Shown: in pieces, positions 1 through 11,995 of the stretch
Layout of the letters: every line of letters starts with the position of its first letter
How positions within the stretch are numbered: position 1 is the stretch's first letter
Assembly (NCBI GenBank): GCA_030141605.1
Contig: JAQGDQ010000179.1
Coordinates: forward strand, 2,501 to 64,500
DNA length: 62,000 nt
Source: Tubiluchus corallicola
Taxonomy: Eukaryota; Priapulida; Priapulimorpha; Priapulimorphida; Tubiluchidae
Direction: 5' to 3'
Position numbers and translations under genes: made by a program
Notes under the pieces: generated by a model
What the model was told of the DNA's origin: nothing
Seen by the model: only the letters and a program-made list of their open reading frames with translations
The model's database searches: none

Positions 1-582
1 GTGTACGTGTATTACAAGTTACATGAAAATTTTATGAAATACTTGTACTCTTTAATAGTAACGATTTACGTGTTTTCTCTAATAAAAGCGTTAAAAGCGT
101 TATCCACACCATGTCTGCGTTTGTCTGTTTTTCTTTTCATGTATCTGCATGTCACACTATATAATATTCCATTATTCTATGATTATCTGCAGGATAGTTC
201 TTACGGGTGTTGATCTTTACAGTTTACGCATTATCTCATTTCTATATTTAGTCGGGTCTGTCCATAATGGAATATCTATGACTTTTTCCCGTAGATAATC
301 GTATTCTGATTCCACATAATTATCTGATGCAGTATCACAGAGAGTGTGTGTAATGCACATTATTTGCTGCAACATCAATAATCTATTAGCTAAAACATTA
401 TCAGTGTACACTTAAATTTCTTGCTTCCCTTCTCTTTCCTCTACAAAAAGTTTTTTATTCTTAGTGTCAATCTTCTTATTATCAGTATGCACACATCAAA
501 TTTCTATCTGAAATGGTCACAAACACAACAGTTTTCTATCTAATAGAACTGAACTAACACTGGTTTAATATCCTTTTTGCAG

Positions 583-3500
583 CAGATACACAACGATGTA
601 ATGAATTTAGAGAGTTTGAACGAAAGCAGCGAAGAAATGGACGAAAATCAGGAAAACGAGAACAATATTGATATTCTTATCGGTAAGAGCATGAAAACAC
701 AAAGCACAAACTAAATATTCTTGCTCATAAACGGTATGAGCGTGTAGTTCTAAAACTTAGATAGGTAAGTCCAAGTAATCCAAGTAGTTCATGGATTATA
801 AGAGTCAATGTATTATATAAAGCAAATTCGGCAATATATAATAACTCGAGGTTTGCATGTCCACTGCTTTCTATGGTAATCATATGTAAGATGTCGTTAA
901 GCAGGTGTCTTCTCTGTTTCACATGGAGCCCTCGCAGGGTTACATTCAGAAAGATTACTAATTGGTGGCTACGAATTATCATTTTGTGCGCACGATACAT
1001 TAGTCTATGGCGAGAAATCGTGTGAATGATATGCCAATTTGTGGCCATGATTACGTTATGCGAAGGAAATTGCATGTGGCTGCTGATTCAGAGAAGATAT
1101 GGCTCAACAAACAGTAACCGTTTGCACGTTTACAGCAAATTATTTAACAGGTTTTAAGCAAAAATTATGTTTAGAATACAGTGACTTGACGACCACTTTT
1201 ACTCAAGCACATTTTACACACGATAACAATAGAAAGTATTACTATAGCGTCTTTTAGAGATGTAAAACGAAAACGTAATTTACGATAAAGCAATAATTTT
1301 ATGTTGTTAAATTTAATTTAATGAATAGAATTTATTCGGGTTTCATCCATCCACGGGAGAGTGTGTTTCGTAGTTTAAGAGAATAGAACAGCATGTCTTT
1401 CAAAAGAAGTCAAAACTTGCTTACACCACTCGTGGGAGGTGTAACGAGAAAGCATTTTCACGCTTCCAAGTAAACAATAGTTGGACTATGACGTTGTGAA
1501 GAATACACAAGAAAATTGCACATTAGCGTTACACATTGTCAGTTATTAAACATTTTTTTACATGTGCCATTGAACTAAATCCTTGTCGCTTTAAATGTGT
1601 GGTTTATGCAAACTGTAAAAATTGTTTTCAGATGACGATAAACTAATTTATTCCTTGAAAAGTAATGATTTTCCATCGACTTCTAATCAGCGAAAAGATG
1701 TAGTAGCAGCTAAGCCAGCGTTGGTTACCAAGGTTGATGTCGTCACTGTGTCCGACGAAGAACCAGATGGGTAGATTAAAAATGTTTATTTAATCTAAAT
1801 TATTTAATCTAGATTAAAAGTCTGGTGCTTCATTTTGCTTTTATCAAGAAACTTCATTTTTTTAGCTATACTACTATTCAACCTCTTACGAGCCTAGTTG
1901 CAAATGCCTACCCGTATCAACTGCAGTTTTGTTCTCAAAATTCACCAGAAATATTAGTTGAAAAGTTTTAAAAATAATTACAACAAAGTGCAACAAAAGC
2001 ACTCAGCTTAAAGTGTCATCTACTATTATATTAATATTCTTGGTATATATATAAGATTCGAGGCTACAGCTTCGACGAGGGCACCATTTGCGGCGATCTA
2101 TATATCAAACGAAAGGTCTCGATCTAGTGTCGTCTCATTGGGGGTTTATTTTTCGAATGCGGCCCACCGCGAGGAACGGGGGGCGAAAAACCTCCAAAAA
2201 TGGCCATTTTCGGCCGTTTTTTGCAAAAGTTATACGCCTGAGATGTAGAGAACGGGAACGGGCCGAGGGTGGTGCTGGGTATGGATAGATAGCCCGTTCA
2301 GCGATGGGTGTCATAGGCCTATTTAGAATTCGCGAGAGGGCCACGGTGTCCCGTAACGGGCGTTTTCCCGGACCCAACTCGCGATTTTTTCGAAATTTTG
2401 ACCAAACAGCCTGCGGGAAAAACGTTCTAGCGGCGCCCGGTGGGACTCTCGGAAGGAGATATACGGCTCATCAGAAAGAGGAAGGACAGGGCTACACGAT
2501 GATTTGGGCTATATTTTAGGGCAGGTCCACCGAGAGGAGTACTGGCGAGTTAATTAGGAGTTCTATTTTCGGCAATTTTCACTTAGAAAACTGCTGACGC
2601 AATGCCATTGTTGTGACGTAATCCATTATACTCTGTCTATAACCTTTTAACTTTAATTCAGTAAAAGCTGCTTTGCGTTAGGTAACTAAACAAACAGTAG
2701 GCAGGATGTTACGGGCTTTGTGTTATAAATGAGGACTAGGTAGAATGTTCGCGTATTATTGATTACACGTGTATTTATACGCAAAATCTTTTGCGGGGCC
2801 TTTGCTAGTCTCTTATATTAATATTCTTGGTATATATATATATTTATTTATATATAAGATTCGAGGCTACAGCCCGGACGAGGGCACCATTTGCGGCGAT
2901 CTATATATCAAACGAAAGGTCTCGATCTAGTGTCGTGCCATTGATGGTTTATTTTTCGAATGGGGCCCACCGCGAGGAAGGGGGGGCGAAAAACCTCCAA
3001 AAATGGCCATTTTTCGGCCGTTTTTTGCAAAAGTTATACGGCTGAGATGTAGAGAACGGGAACGGGCCGAGGGGGGTGCTGGGTATGGATAGATAGCCCG
3101 TTCAGCGATGGGTGTCATAGGCCTATTTAGAATTCGCGAGAGGGCCACGGTGTCCCGCAACGGGCGTTTTTCCGGACCCAACTCGCGATTTTTTCGAAAT
3201 TTTGACCAAACAGCCTGCGGAAAAAACGTTCTAGCCTCGCCCGGTGGGACTCTCGGAAGGAGATATACGGCTCTTTAGAAAGAGGAAGGACGGGGCTACA
3301 CGATGATGTGGGCTATATGTTAGGGCAGGTCCACTGAGAGGAGTATCAACGAGTTAATTAGATGTTCTATTTTCGGCAATTTTCGCTTAGAAAACTGCTG
3401 ACGCAAAGGCATTGTTGTGACGTCATCCATTGTACTCTACTCTGCTTATAACTTTAATTCAGCAAAAAGCTACAGGCTTTGCGTTAGGTAAACAAACAGT

Positions 3501-5599
3501 AGGCATGATGTTTTGTGTTATAAATGAGGACTAGGTAGGATGTTCGCGTATTATTGATTACACGTGGTTTTTTACGCAAAATCTTTTGCGGGGCCTTTGC
3601 TATTTATTATATTATAGCACATAGTTTCAACTTTGTGAAAAATGTTTGGAATGGTTTTGTTGTAATGCTGTGCTGTTGGTGCTTGTGCTATAGGTGTCGT
3701 CATCGTTGCCACCATCATCATCATCATCATCAACATCATGATCACCACCTGAGGTGGTGGATTTGATGTGGTGTGGTGGTGGTGTGCTATGGATGGTGTG
3801 GTGGGGTGATAGGGTGTGTGTGGTGTGGTGTGGGTAGTGTGGTATGGAGTGGGTGGCGTGGTGTGTGGGTGGTGCGGTGTGGTGTGGTGCAGTGGTATGG
3901 TGTGGTGTGATGTGATGTGGTGGAGTCGTATGGTGTGGGTGGTGTGGTGTGGTGTGTTGGTGGTGCGGTGTGCTGCAGTGGTATGGTGTGGTGTGATGTG
4001 GTGGAGTGGTATGGTGTGGGTGGTGTGGTGTGTAGGTGGGTGGGTGGTGTGGTGTTATGGTGTGGTGCTGTGCAGTGTGATGTGGTGGAGTATTATGGTG
4101 TGGGTGGTGTGGTGTCGTGTGTGGGTGGTGCAGTGTGGTGTGATGTGGTGGAGTGGTATGGTGTGCGTGGTGTGGTGAGTAGGTGGTATGGTGTGGTGCG
4201 GTGCAGTGTGGTGGTATTGTGTGGTGCAGTATGGTGCGATGAGGTGGAGTAGTATGGTGTGGTGCCGTGTGGTGTGATGAGGTGGAGTGGTGTGGTGTGG
4301 GTTGTGTGTTGATTTGTGCACAAAATTCTTTTTGTGGGGTTTGGCTAGTCTCACTATTAATCGCACTTGTATCAAGATTACTTCCAGAACATTATTTCAA
4401 TTCGAAAAACGAATAATAATTAAGCCGCTTTATTTCCCGTTCTCGTATGCTATAAGCAGAAATTAAACGTCTGCAATTAGCATGACGTCTGCAAATACAC
4501 TTTAAGCGGTGGGCAGTAGCAACTAAAGACTTTTGGTACTACATTTTCGTACACTGTTGCACATTCAAAGTAGCATAATTTTTAATTCAAGCAGTCTTAA
4601 CATGTTTTAGGAAAGAAAATGTTCCCGCCAGAGTTCCATCTAGGGAAAAGAAAATCACGTTCAATGTTGTTCCTCTGGAAATTCCAGCATCGCCTTATTA
4701 CACCTCAGAGAGCGAAGGAACCGACGAAGGCGACGACTTGTCACAGAACACGATTGCAACGCAATCTTCGGGCGACAATCTTGCTGAAGACGAGGAATCT
4801 GGACATGATGAAGATGATGCCTCATCAAAGACATCAAAAAGCGTCTTTAAGAATGTAAAAGGCAGCACTATTGTACTGAGGGAGAAGAGGCAGAAGGAAA
4901 AGAGTGTCGCAGGCGATTTTAAGAGACGGCTCAGCTCAGATGCCAGTGACAATGAGTCACCATCCGAAAGCAAACGTGATACTGCACGCCGAAAAAATGC
5001 AAAATCATCTGGTATTGGTAAAAGTAAACACAAAAGAAGTACAAATGCTGAAAGTTCGCAAAGAGAAGACGAAGCAGACGACGATACCATGGCAGATAGG
5101 AGCAGGGAAACTTACAGCGAACTAAAGGATCGATTAGAGAAAATAACTAGTGGGATTGAAAACGTGAAAAGTGACATGTTGCAGTTCCGAAAGACTATCC
5201 CAAGTCTGAAAAAAGAAGAACAGAAAGATTTACAAAGAGTGGAAAATGTATCGGAATGCCAAAAGGTAGGCTTAGGCTTTTTTTACTACACTTCGCTCCT
5301 TTGCAAGTCTGACAGCCTGAAAACATTTTTTATTTGTTTTTTAATGAGTTTGGACAATAACAGACTGCAATTTATTTAATTTACTCAATGAACATGGAGA
5401 AGTTCACGCAGTTTTAAACAAAGTTGTTGCCGCCTTCACGGTGACACAATCTTTCTTTAACTGATCTTTATGAATACTTACTGTTCTAAATTCAAACCAC
5501 TGTTTTTAGGCAGTAGCAGACATGTACACGAAGACAGAAGAAGTTCTTGAGGAAGCAGAAATAATTAGGAACGAATGCAAAGACCTGCTTGATGTATAA
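583..5599 (+). CDS. Unrecognised acidic coiled-coil protein with KEN box, 4 exons
   Basis: Coding exons 583-682 (first ATG 601), 1632-1770, 4611-5265 and 5510-5599 (stop TAA 5597-5599) join in phase through GT/AG introns; from ATG 601 this gives 321 residues. Exon 583-682 is open upstream of the ATG and begins at an acceptor, so the true start may lie in an exon upstream or outside the window. The protein is hydrophilic: an acidic N-terminus, a KENVP motif created at the exon 2/3 junction (a KEN-box-like APC/C degron), a Ser/Lys/Arg-rich middle of nuclear-protein character, and a C-terminal heptad-rich segment (about residues 230-320). I do not recognise the family. Nuclear, cell-cycle-regulated function would be inference only. 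Exon structure is well supported; identity is unknown. Confidence 0.7.
683..1631 (+). other. Intron 1 of the coiled-coil gene
   Basis: Intron bounded by GTAAGA and TTTTCAG. It interrupts a codon after its first base. I see no coding sequence, RNA gene or clear repeat in it. Positions 1-582, upstream of the first visible exon, also show nothing recognisable beyond AT-rich DNA. Confidence 0.6.
2030..2817. repeat. GC-rich tandem repeat, copy 1 (~790 bp)
   Basis: Starts with an AT-rich leader containing TTAATATTCTTGG, followed by a GC-rich body unlike the surrounding AT-rich DNA. It ends with the perfect palindrome CGCAAAATCTTTTGCG at 2780-2795 and the motif GGGGCCTTTGCTAGTCTC. It is followed directly by a second copy. 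An 80-residue frame on the minus strand is present but its end differs between copies, so I do not call it a gene. No known transposase or RT motif seen. It lies in intron 2 of the coiled-coil gene. Confidence 0.85.
2818..3612. repeat. GC-rich tandem repeat, copy 2 (~795 bp)
   Basis: Second, closely similar copy of the 2030-2817 unit in the same orientation. It starts with the same TTAATATTCTTGG leader, here followed by a longer TA-rich stretch, and ends with the same palindrome at 3575-3590. Small indels and substitutions separate the copies, so the duplication is not brand new or not recently homogenised. Confidence 0.85.
3705..4312 (+). repeat. CAT repeat joined by a hairpin to a GGTGT-type minisatellite
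   Basis: A short (CAT)n run (about 3706-3740) meets a G/T-rich array through the palindrome CACCACCT-G-AGGTGGTG (3743-3759). From about 3750 to 4312 the + strand is almost only G and T with a few A, built from irregular TGGTGTGGTG and GATGTGGTGGAG units. The open frames that run through this array on both strands are by-products of repeat composition and not genes. Confidence 0.9.
4312..4362. repeat. Degenerate third end of the GC-rich repeat
   Basis: Right after the GGTGT array comes a sequence resembling the last ~45 bp of copies 1 and 2: a decayed form of the CGCAAAATCTTTTGCG palindrome (4318-4336), then GGTTTGGCTAGTCTCACTATTAAT, compared with GGCCTTTGCTAGTCTCTTATATTAAT in copy 1. It looks like the terminus of a third unit. 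Confidence 0.6.
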
Positions 5600-5699
5600 C
5601 AAGCGTCGTTCTTGGCCCTCCTAATTCATTCTTTGTGCACATTTCGAATATAATGTTTATTTAGTAGTGTATAAAAATTATATTGTGTTGTAAATGGTT

Positions 5700-5705
5700 A
5701 ATAAA
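5700..5705 (+). promoter_or_regulatory. Probable polyadenylation signal of the coiled-coil gene
   Basis: AATAAA lies about 100 bp after the TAA stop at 5597-5599, in AT-rich sequence followed by a T-rich stretch. Position and motif fit a short 3' UTR. Confidence 0.5.
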
Positions 5706-5922
5706 CTATATTATCATAATGGGAGTGAACAGTGTCTTCAAACAGACAGAAACTAGAACTATGCTTTCCTTTTTATAGTGAATATATACAGAATGGTCAT
5801 ATTGCACCAAAAACAGTTTTTATCGATTTCGATTTCTTAAATATGCAACCAGGTCAAGTTTGTAACTGAGTTTAATTTATTGTGTCTATTTTTAAGAATT
5901 TCTGCCAAAAACACATTCAGTG

Positions 5923-6024
<102 letters not shown>

Positions 6025-6119
6025 TTACAAATTAAGATTTGTATAAATATAACACTGTCACCAGTCTTATCTAAACTTTTCGAATATACTTTGTTACTCA
6101 CATTTGGTAATTATTTACA

Positions 6120-7010
6120 GAGCAATCGATTACAATTTGGATACTAAAATGAGTCCAGTTATAGCCACGCAACTTACGTAATTAAGGAAACTGTAAATTT
6201 CTTTATAAAAAGAAATAGTCCGGTATACATTGGATTTTTGGACACTCCTAGGGCGTTTAACAAAGTTTTACACGGTGGATTGTTTTTTAAAACTTCAGCG
6301 TTCCTAGATCATTCATTTGAATTTTACTAAAATAGTACAACAAATTATCTGCATATGCGAAATGGGAGAATGGAAAAAATGATGAATTCTATATCAAATC
6401 CGGAGTAAGGCGCAGGGTGCATGGAGTACTGTCTCCAGTTCTCTACTGTATATACACTGACGATCTTATAAAACAGTTACGTAAAGCACGGTATGGATGT
6501 AATGTTGGAGAAACATTTGTAGGTTCTGTATTGTATACAGATGACGTATCCTTCCTTGCTGGTTCATATAGGCATCTGAGAGATATGCTAAATATATGTG
6601 AAACATATGGTAAGGAAGTAAACACTGGAGTATTACTTTTAATCCAAAGAAGACTATGTTGTTATATTTTGGAAAAAGCTCTCTAGGATGTGGGAGCATT
6701 TTGTTTTGTGGCATTTTGTTAAAGTGGAAAAATAGTGTAAAATATTTAGGATGTGATATTAAAACCGACAAAGACTTTGCTGTTGACATTACAAGACTGA
6801 ATGTCTTTAAATAATATTTGGTCGACAATGAGGCCCGGCGCAACCCAATAGTGGCAAAAACATTAATTAGTTCTTATTGTCTTCTTATTTTGTTGTCTGA
6901 CAGTCGTAAATTGGGATTTTTAAAAAGAATTAAAAATTCCGAATCACTTAATATACCTACAATCTTGTATTCTATGAATGACTTCGTATGTCCCTGGTTA
7001 TCAAGAAGAA
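6120..7010 (+). mobile_element. Remnant of a non-LTR retrotransposon reverse transcriptase
   Basis: Translating the + strand in shifting frames shows RT blocks in the normal order: a segment like the QFGY/SHAT...KETV region (about 6130-6210), a decayed finger/palm core (FLDTPRAF, about 6228), HGVLSPVLYCIYTDDLI (6418-6468), and the catalytic-type block VLYTDDVSFLAGS (6529-6567), then KYLGCDIK (about 6738). Several frameshifts and stops interrupt it. No endonuclease or ORF1 is visible nearby, so it is a truncated, inactive LINE copy. Clade not determined. Confidence 0.75.
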
Positions 7011-7244
7011 GGTAAGAAAGCTCTCTGAAATGCAGTGTAAAATTTGGTTTGTGAAAAGTCTACTACATGTATATTGCTGTTCATTGGTACACTTGTTCGG
7101 ATTGCTTCAGTTGAATGTTCTGTATAACAATGAACAGCTAAAATAGGTCTACCTAACAGTGACTCAGCTAGTTTGATTGTGGATCAGTTAGAATAGCGAA
7201 AAACATTTATTAATAATGAAATATTTCGACAAAGTCGGAACAAT

Positions 7245-7525
7245 CACGGTCACCTGGGCAGCAGACATTTGGGAAAATGAATGAACATTTGGCCATAAGA
7301 CAGCTGGGCAGTGGACACTTAGGCATTGAACACCTGAGCAGTGGACACTTGGGTAGTAGGACATTTGAATGGTGGACATTTGTACTATAGGACATTTGAT
7401 TTGAGCAGTGGATACTCGGACAGCTGGGCAGTGGACACTTGGGCAATTATGACATTGGACAACTGAGTAGTGGACATTTGGGCAGTTGACACCCGAGGAT
7501 TCTTTATTTGGGCAGTAGACATTTA
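7245..7525. repeat. Irregular minisatellite of GGACAYTTGGGCAGT-like units
   Basis: Roughly 14-15-bp units with the core AGTGGACACTTGGGCAGT recur with substitutions and small indels about 15 times. Overlapping frames on the minus strand rich in CPLPSCPS-like repeats are produced by the array and not by a gene. Confidence 0.8.
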
Positions 7526-10020
7526 GACGTCCATTTACCCATCTGTTGATCCGTTCTTTTATCTTTCATTATTTTGACACATCTGCTTGTCTGTCCGCAT
7601 GTTTTCTGTTTGCCTCTTTATCTGGCTATCTAGTATCATTTTCTCAGGACAAAACATTTTGCCAACGCATTTTTACAACGGTTTGTGTGTTCACATAAAC
7701 ATTTATTTCACTAGGTAAAGTATTTCACTGTTTTGAGAGCATTGTACACATTGTAGATGTCTTGCCTTTCAAAGGATTTTAATGCGAAGTGGTCTGTGAA
7801 AAGTGAAAACTGAAGCAAGTACACAAATTAATGAACAGCCATATCCCACTTTTTTAGCTGTGCATTATAAGATTTTGTCAATTGCTTGTATTTTTATTTC
7901 GCCTTTTTAACATGTCAAAGTCTTTTGCTTTGTTTGCGTATTTTAAGTTATTTTGCAGTTGTAATCTTAGCTTTCTTTTTGTGTTTCTGCTTATTTTCTT
8001 TACACATTTATATTAAGTCACAATATGTTTGTACGATTTTTGTATAAATCATGTCTACTAATTTTTATGTTTGCATCCTTACATGTATTTGTTTTTCTTA
8101 ATTTTCAATGTGGATCTTTTTGTAAACGAGCTTTGCTCAATCGAGTTATCTTGAATAAATATCTTTCTTATCTTATATTATCCATTATTGTAGAATATGG
8201 TTATTAATGTTGAAATTTCAAGAACGTTTAAGTATTTTGTTGAGTTCTGACTATAATGCAATATTTCAGACTTCACATGCTAAATTTTACTCTGAACTTT
8301 TGAGAACTTTCTAACCTTTTTTGATAGCTTTTCAAGTTACATACCTCCCATATCCACGCTGATTGCTCAGTGATAATGGTCTTGAAAATGATCTTTGTGT
8401 GCCCAAGACAATCATTTCCTCCTTTTTTAAAAATAGCTACCAAGCAATATAAGATATTTTTAATTAGTAAATATTCAATGGCGTAGAAGACTTTTTTCTC
8501 TTTTTTGTGCACGTGTGTCTCTTTGCACTAGTGTTTTCTTTTACTAATAGGTATCTTTACGACTTTTGTTACTTTATTAATAAAAGGTATAAATCAATTA
8601 AAATGAAATTATTCATTCATTGCAGCCTATATCTGTATCTGTTTCTACTTTGAAAATAAGCCCTTGAATGCTCTTAGCTTATAACCAGCAGAGTATTTGC
8701 TTGATTAGTTGTCCAGTTAATTTATGTGAGAAAAGTACCATTATCATTCACATATATATAATCGAATATATTATTTTAGTTTTAATTTCGATTACGAATC
8801 ATACTTTGCCAATGAATGCCCCTCTTCCTTCATTATACATAATATTATATGCATACTATGGTATTGCGATTGTTCCTAATAGCCATATTTATAAAATAAT
8901 TTGATTATAACGACTTATAATATAACCTCTCTTCGCCCACATATAATCAACATTATTTTCCTCATAATACAAAAAATTTTGAATGTATTATTGTAGCATT
9001 AATTTTGCTAATGAATCACTTATATTCTTATAATTTGCCCCCCTCCCCATAGCCCATCTTTAATGGTTATGATGGCTGCATTACTACTATCAATTATATT
9101 TAAATGTTCGATACAATTATAGTTATTACTACAAGTGTAATATATAATTTAATATTTTCTTCCCCACTTAAATTTGGGTACATATATGTGTATATGTATA
9201 TCATTGTATATAGTAAAGTAAGTAATATGGTGCATAGTAATACAAGTAAGCGGTGCATTGACAGATAATCAAATAATTCATATTCGTAACAATGTAATTT
9301 TTTTCCACTCTTTAAGGCTCACTCAAAGTCGTAATTACATATTAGTAAGTAAGTAATTATTTTTTTATTTTTCTCCATAAATTTACATTAATTAACAATA
9401 AAATAAACAAAAATACGAATGAACATGGGAGAAATATTATGTTTTCCTTTCTCAACTTTCAGGTTTATTGCTCTTATGCCATTGCTATTATTACATCATT
9501 TACTTCATCCTTATTTACATTAAGTTATCTGCAGAAGCATGTATAATTATAATTATTTTTTAATTTAAGCAAGGTGAGTGTGTTAATGACCGTATGGTCG
9601 TACAATCACCTCGCACTACTCAAATTATTTAATTTAAAATTTATTAATGTGTTTGATATTGTATTATTTGATGTGTGAAATAAAATTCATAATTCATAGT
9701 TGTGGTTTGTTTGTACAAATTTGCGGGTTTCCCTCATTGCTGGTTCCTCAAATTTTGAACGTAAATGCTGAGAATTGAATTTTTCTCAAGTAAGTCTATC
9801 GATTAAACAGCAGATGCATCATTAGCATCATTATTTTGTTATTTAATTAATCAGTATATTGCACATTCAACCTGTTATGATAAATTAAATAAGCAGTTGC
9901 TTAAAATTGTGATAATCGCAATAGATTGAGAATATAATTGCCAACTTGTGAAAAAACTGTTAACACGACTGGTAGTTTTTTAGTTCGTTAATTATCATTT
10001 AGATTTAATTTATTTGCCTC
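7526..10020. other. AT-rich intergenic stretch, nothing recognised
   Basis: Very AT-rich sequence with only short frames lacking recognisable motifs or splice-consistent structure. I see no gene, RNA gene or classifiable repeat. Confidence 0.5.
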
Positions 10021-10147
10021 ATTTCACTATACATGTACAATGTTTGATCATTCACAGTTCACTATGGCTGTATTTAGATGGGATGCATGGCGAGAGACCA
10101 TATCGGTCATCTGGCAGCCACAATGTTCTTTACACTAACATCAGGAC

Positions 10148-10893
10148 CTAGAGTTCAACTTGTGCACGGTCCCTTCTCATATTCATTTTAAACTTGTCAA
10201 AAGATGGTGCATTTACAATATCGGCTATGAGTTCCATGGATGGGTCACACGAGAGGCAAAAAAATGAGAACGGATATTCAATGAAGAGTTTGAAATCATG
10301 GCCTCGTAGTTCTCTGTGTGGTCTTGAGAATAAATCTTGTTCTTGTAAAATTGAGGGTCCTTTCACAATTTTATGACAATTGACAAGATCAGCAGTGTGT
10401 CGGTGTTGTTCCAAAGTAGACATCACTGCAAGATCTACTTCATAATCATACATTTGTCTTGAATTTTCTCCAAAGCAACTTTTAGCATTACATACTGCGG
10501 TAACCACACTACTATGCAAATTCCGAAATAGGACAAACAACTGCCTTGTATAAAGGGACTATTAACATTAATAGTAGCATTTGATCATACCAATTCGACA
10601 GTTTACCTAAGCTATTATATGACTAACAGTCGTGTTCTACTTTTGATCATTGGATACTGAACTATGTCTAAATCACGCACAACAGATTTCTCATCTATGA
10701 CTCTGTCACTGATATAATATGGTGTATGAGATTTATTCCGCACATGTAATAAGCAAAATTTACTTCTTTTAAGTTGCATCAACCATTCATTGCACCATTT
10801 TTCAATTTCATTGAGATCATTTTGTAAAATAAATTTGTCTAAAATGAGTTGAGCTGTGCTATTAGCGGCTTGTGAGAGGCTTATAAAATGCAA
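10148..10893 (-). mobile_element. LINE remnant: C-terminal part of a reverse transcriptase ORF
   Basis: On the minus strand, 10893-10615 reads as the RT thumb region (LQNDLNEIEKWCNEWLMQL, then YYISDRVIDEKSVVRDL). Positions 10540-10148 follow as the C-terminal region, with EQHRHTADLVNCHKIVKG, RELRGHDFKLF and SFDKFKMNMRR. This order and these motifs are typical of the end of CR1/jockey-type LINE ORF2. Frames are broken between the two blocks, and the palm and endonuclease are missing. It lies between the two + strand genes in opposite orientation. Confidence 0.75.
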
Positions 10894-11995
10894 TTATCGT
10901 GCTAAATAAGAAAATTGTGTTAGTAGTTACGAAATTGACATTAATAAATATATGTTACTGGTACTTGATCTCTTTTAGTAGTATGTTTTACATGAAATGT
11001 GTACCATGCTTGAATGATGTGCATATTGTGTAATATAACAAAATACCCTAAATAACTTGCTTAAGTACAGTTGAGACATACATCAAAAGACAAACACGGA
11101 CCTATAACTCTCATAATTTCACAATAGCAACAAAATACCAATACCTAAAACCTACAGAATATGATACTTACATGCACAAAAAACAAACTATGCCTGGCAG
11201 TCGCACCATCGTACCAAATAGCAGTAATACCGACTTACTCAAATGTCTAAACATGGTAGGCCTATTAACAGTTGTCTTAGTTTTTGTGTATACATGCTCT
11301 CCAGTACCGTGACATGTGTGAGATAGAAATATATTGGCCATCAGTGTGACACTCAAGGACACAGAAGATCTGTTTGAGATTTCTTTCTTGCACATATTTT
11401 AAAGTAGTCAGTCCCAGTCCCTTGATTCTCATATAGCAAGATGATCATTATAGTAAAAACATATTGTTATGACATTTGTCTTCTCATTTTCTTCACAAGC
11501 AACATACTTTCATGGTTTTATTCTTCAAGAGGCTATAACTTGCCAAATCAGAATAATACAAAGCTAAAAGTTTGTGAATGGAGTAATTTGTGTCCATAAG
11601 ACAAATTGTAACAATGTTATACTGCTATTTTGTTTCTGTTAGTTGTAGCTTATCAAATGCTTCTAGTTTTATATTCTAAATATATGATGCTAATAATGAT
11701 ATATACTGCTAAATTTTTGTTATCACTAATAGTTTAAAACAGTTAACAGCACTATGAAAGTGAACTATGGATATTTGTTTACGTGCACGTCTCCATACAT
11801 GTAAACAAAATGATATTCAATCACTAGAGAACAAGGTCAACTAGAGCCTAGAGGTTTGTCACCATTCACTTGATTTTGCTTACTGGTATATAAGCAAATG
11901 GTTTGATACCATGCCTGATGTCATTTTAACAAGTAAGGCACCAGATTTAAAAAAACAAATTTAAACTAATTATAATAGCTTTTTTCTACTTTCAG
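10894..11995. other. Upstream region of the NKRF-like gene
   Basis: AT-rich, no coding exon recognised. A first non-coding exon and promoter of the NKRF-like gene must lie here or farther upstream, because 11996 begins directly after a splice acceptor (TTTCAG). I could not place a promoter motif. Confidence 0.4.

Noticed and set aside
2135-3181. Similar ~80-residue minus-strand frames in both copies of the GC-rich repeat
   Set aside because: The copies are nearly identical DNA, so shared openness carries no weight, and the frames diverge at their ends through indels. No motif seen.
3816-4375. Long open frames on both strands (Trp/Val/Gly-rich and His/Thr-rich) at 3816-4375
   Set aside because: They are translations of the GGTGT minisatellite; open frames in several phases on both strands are expected from its composition.
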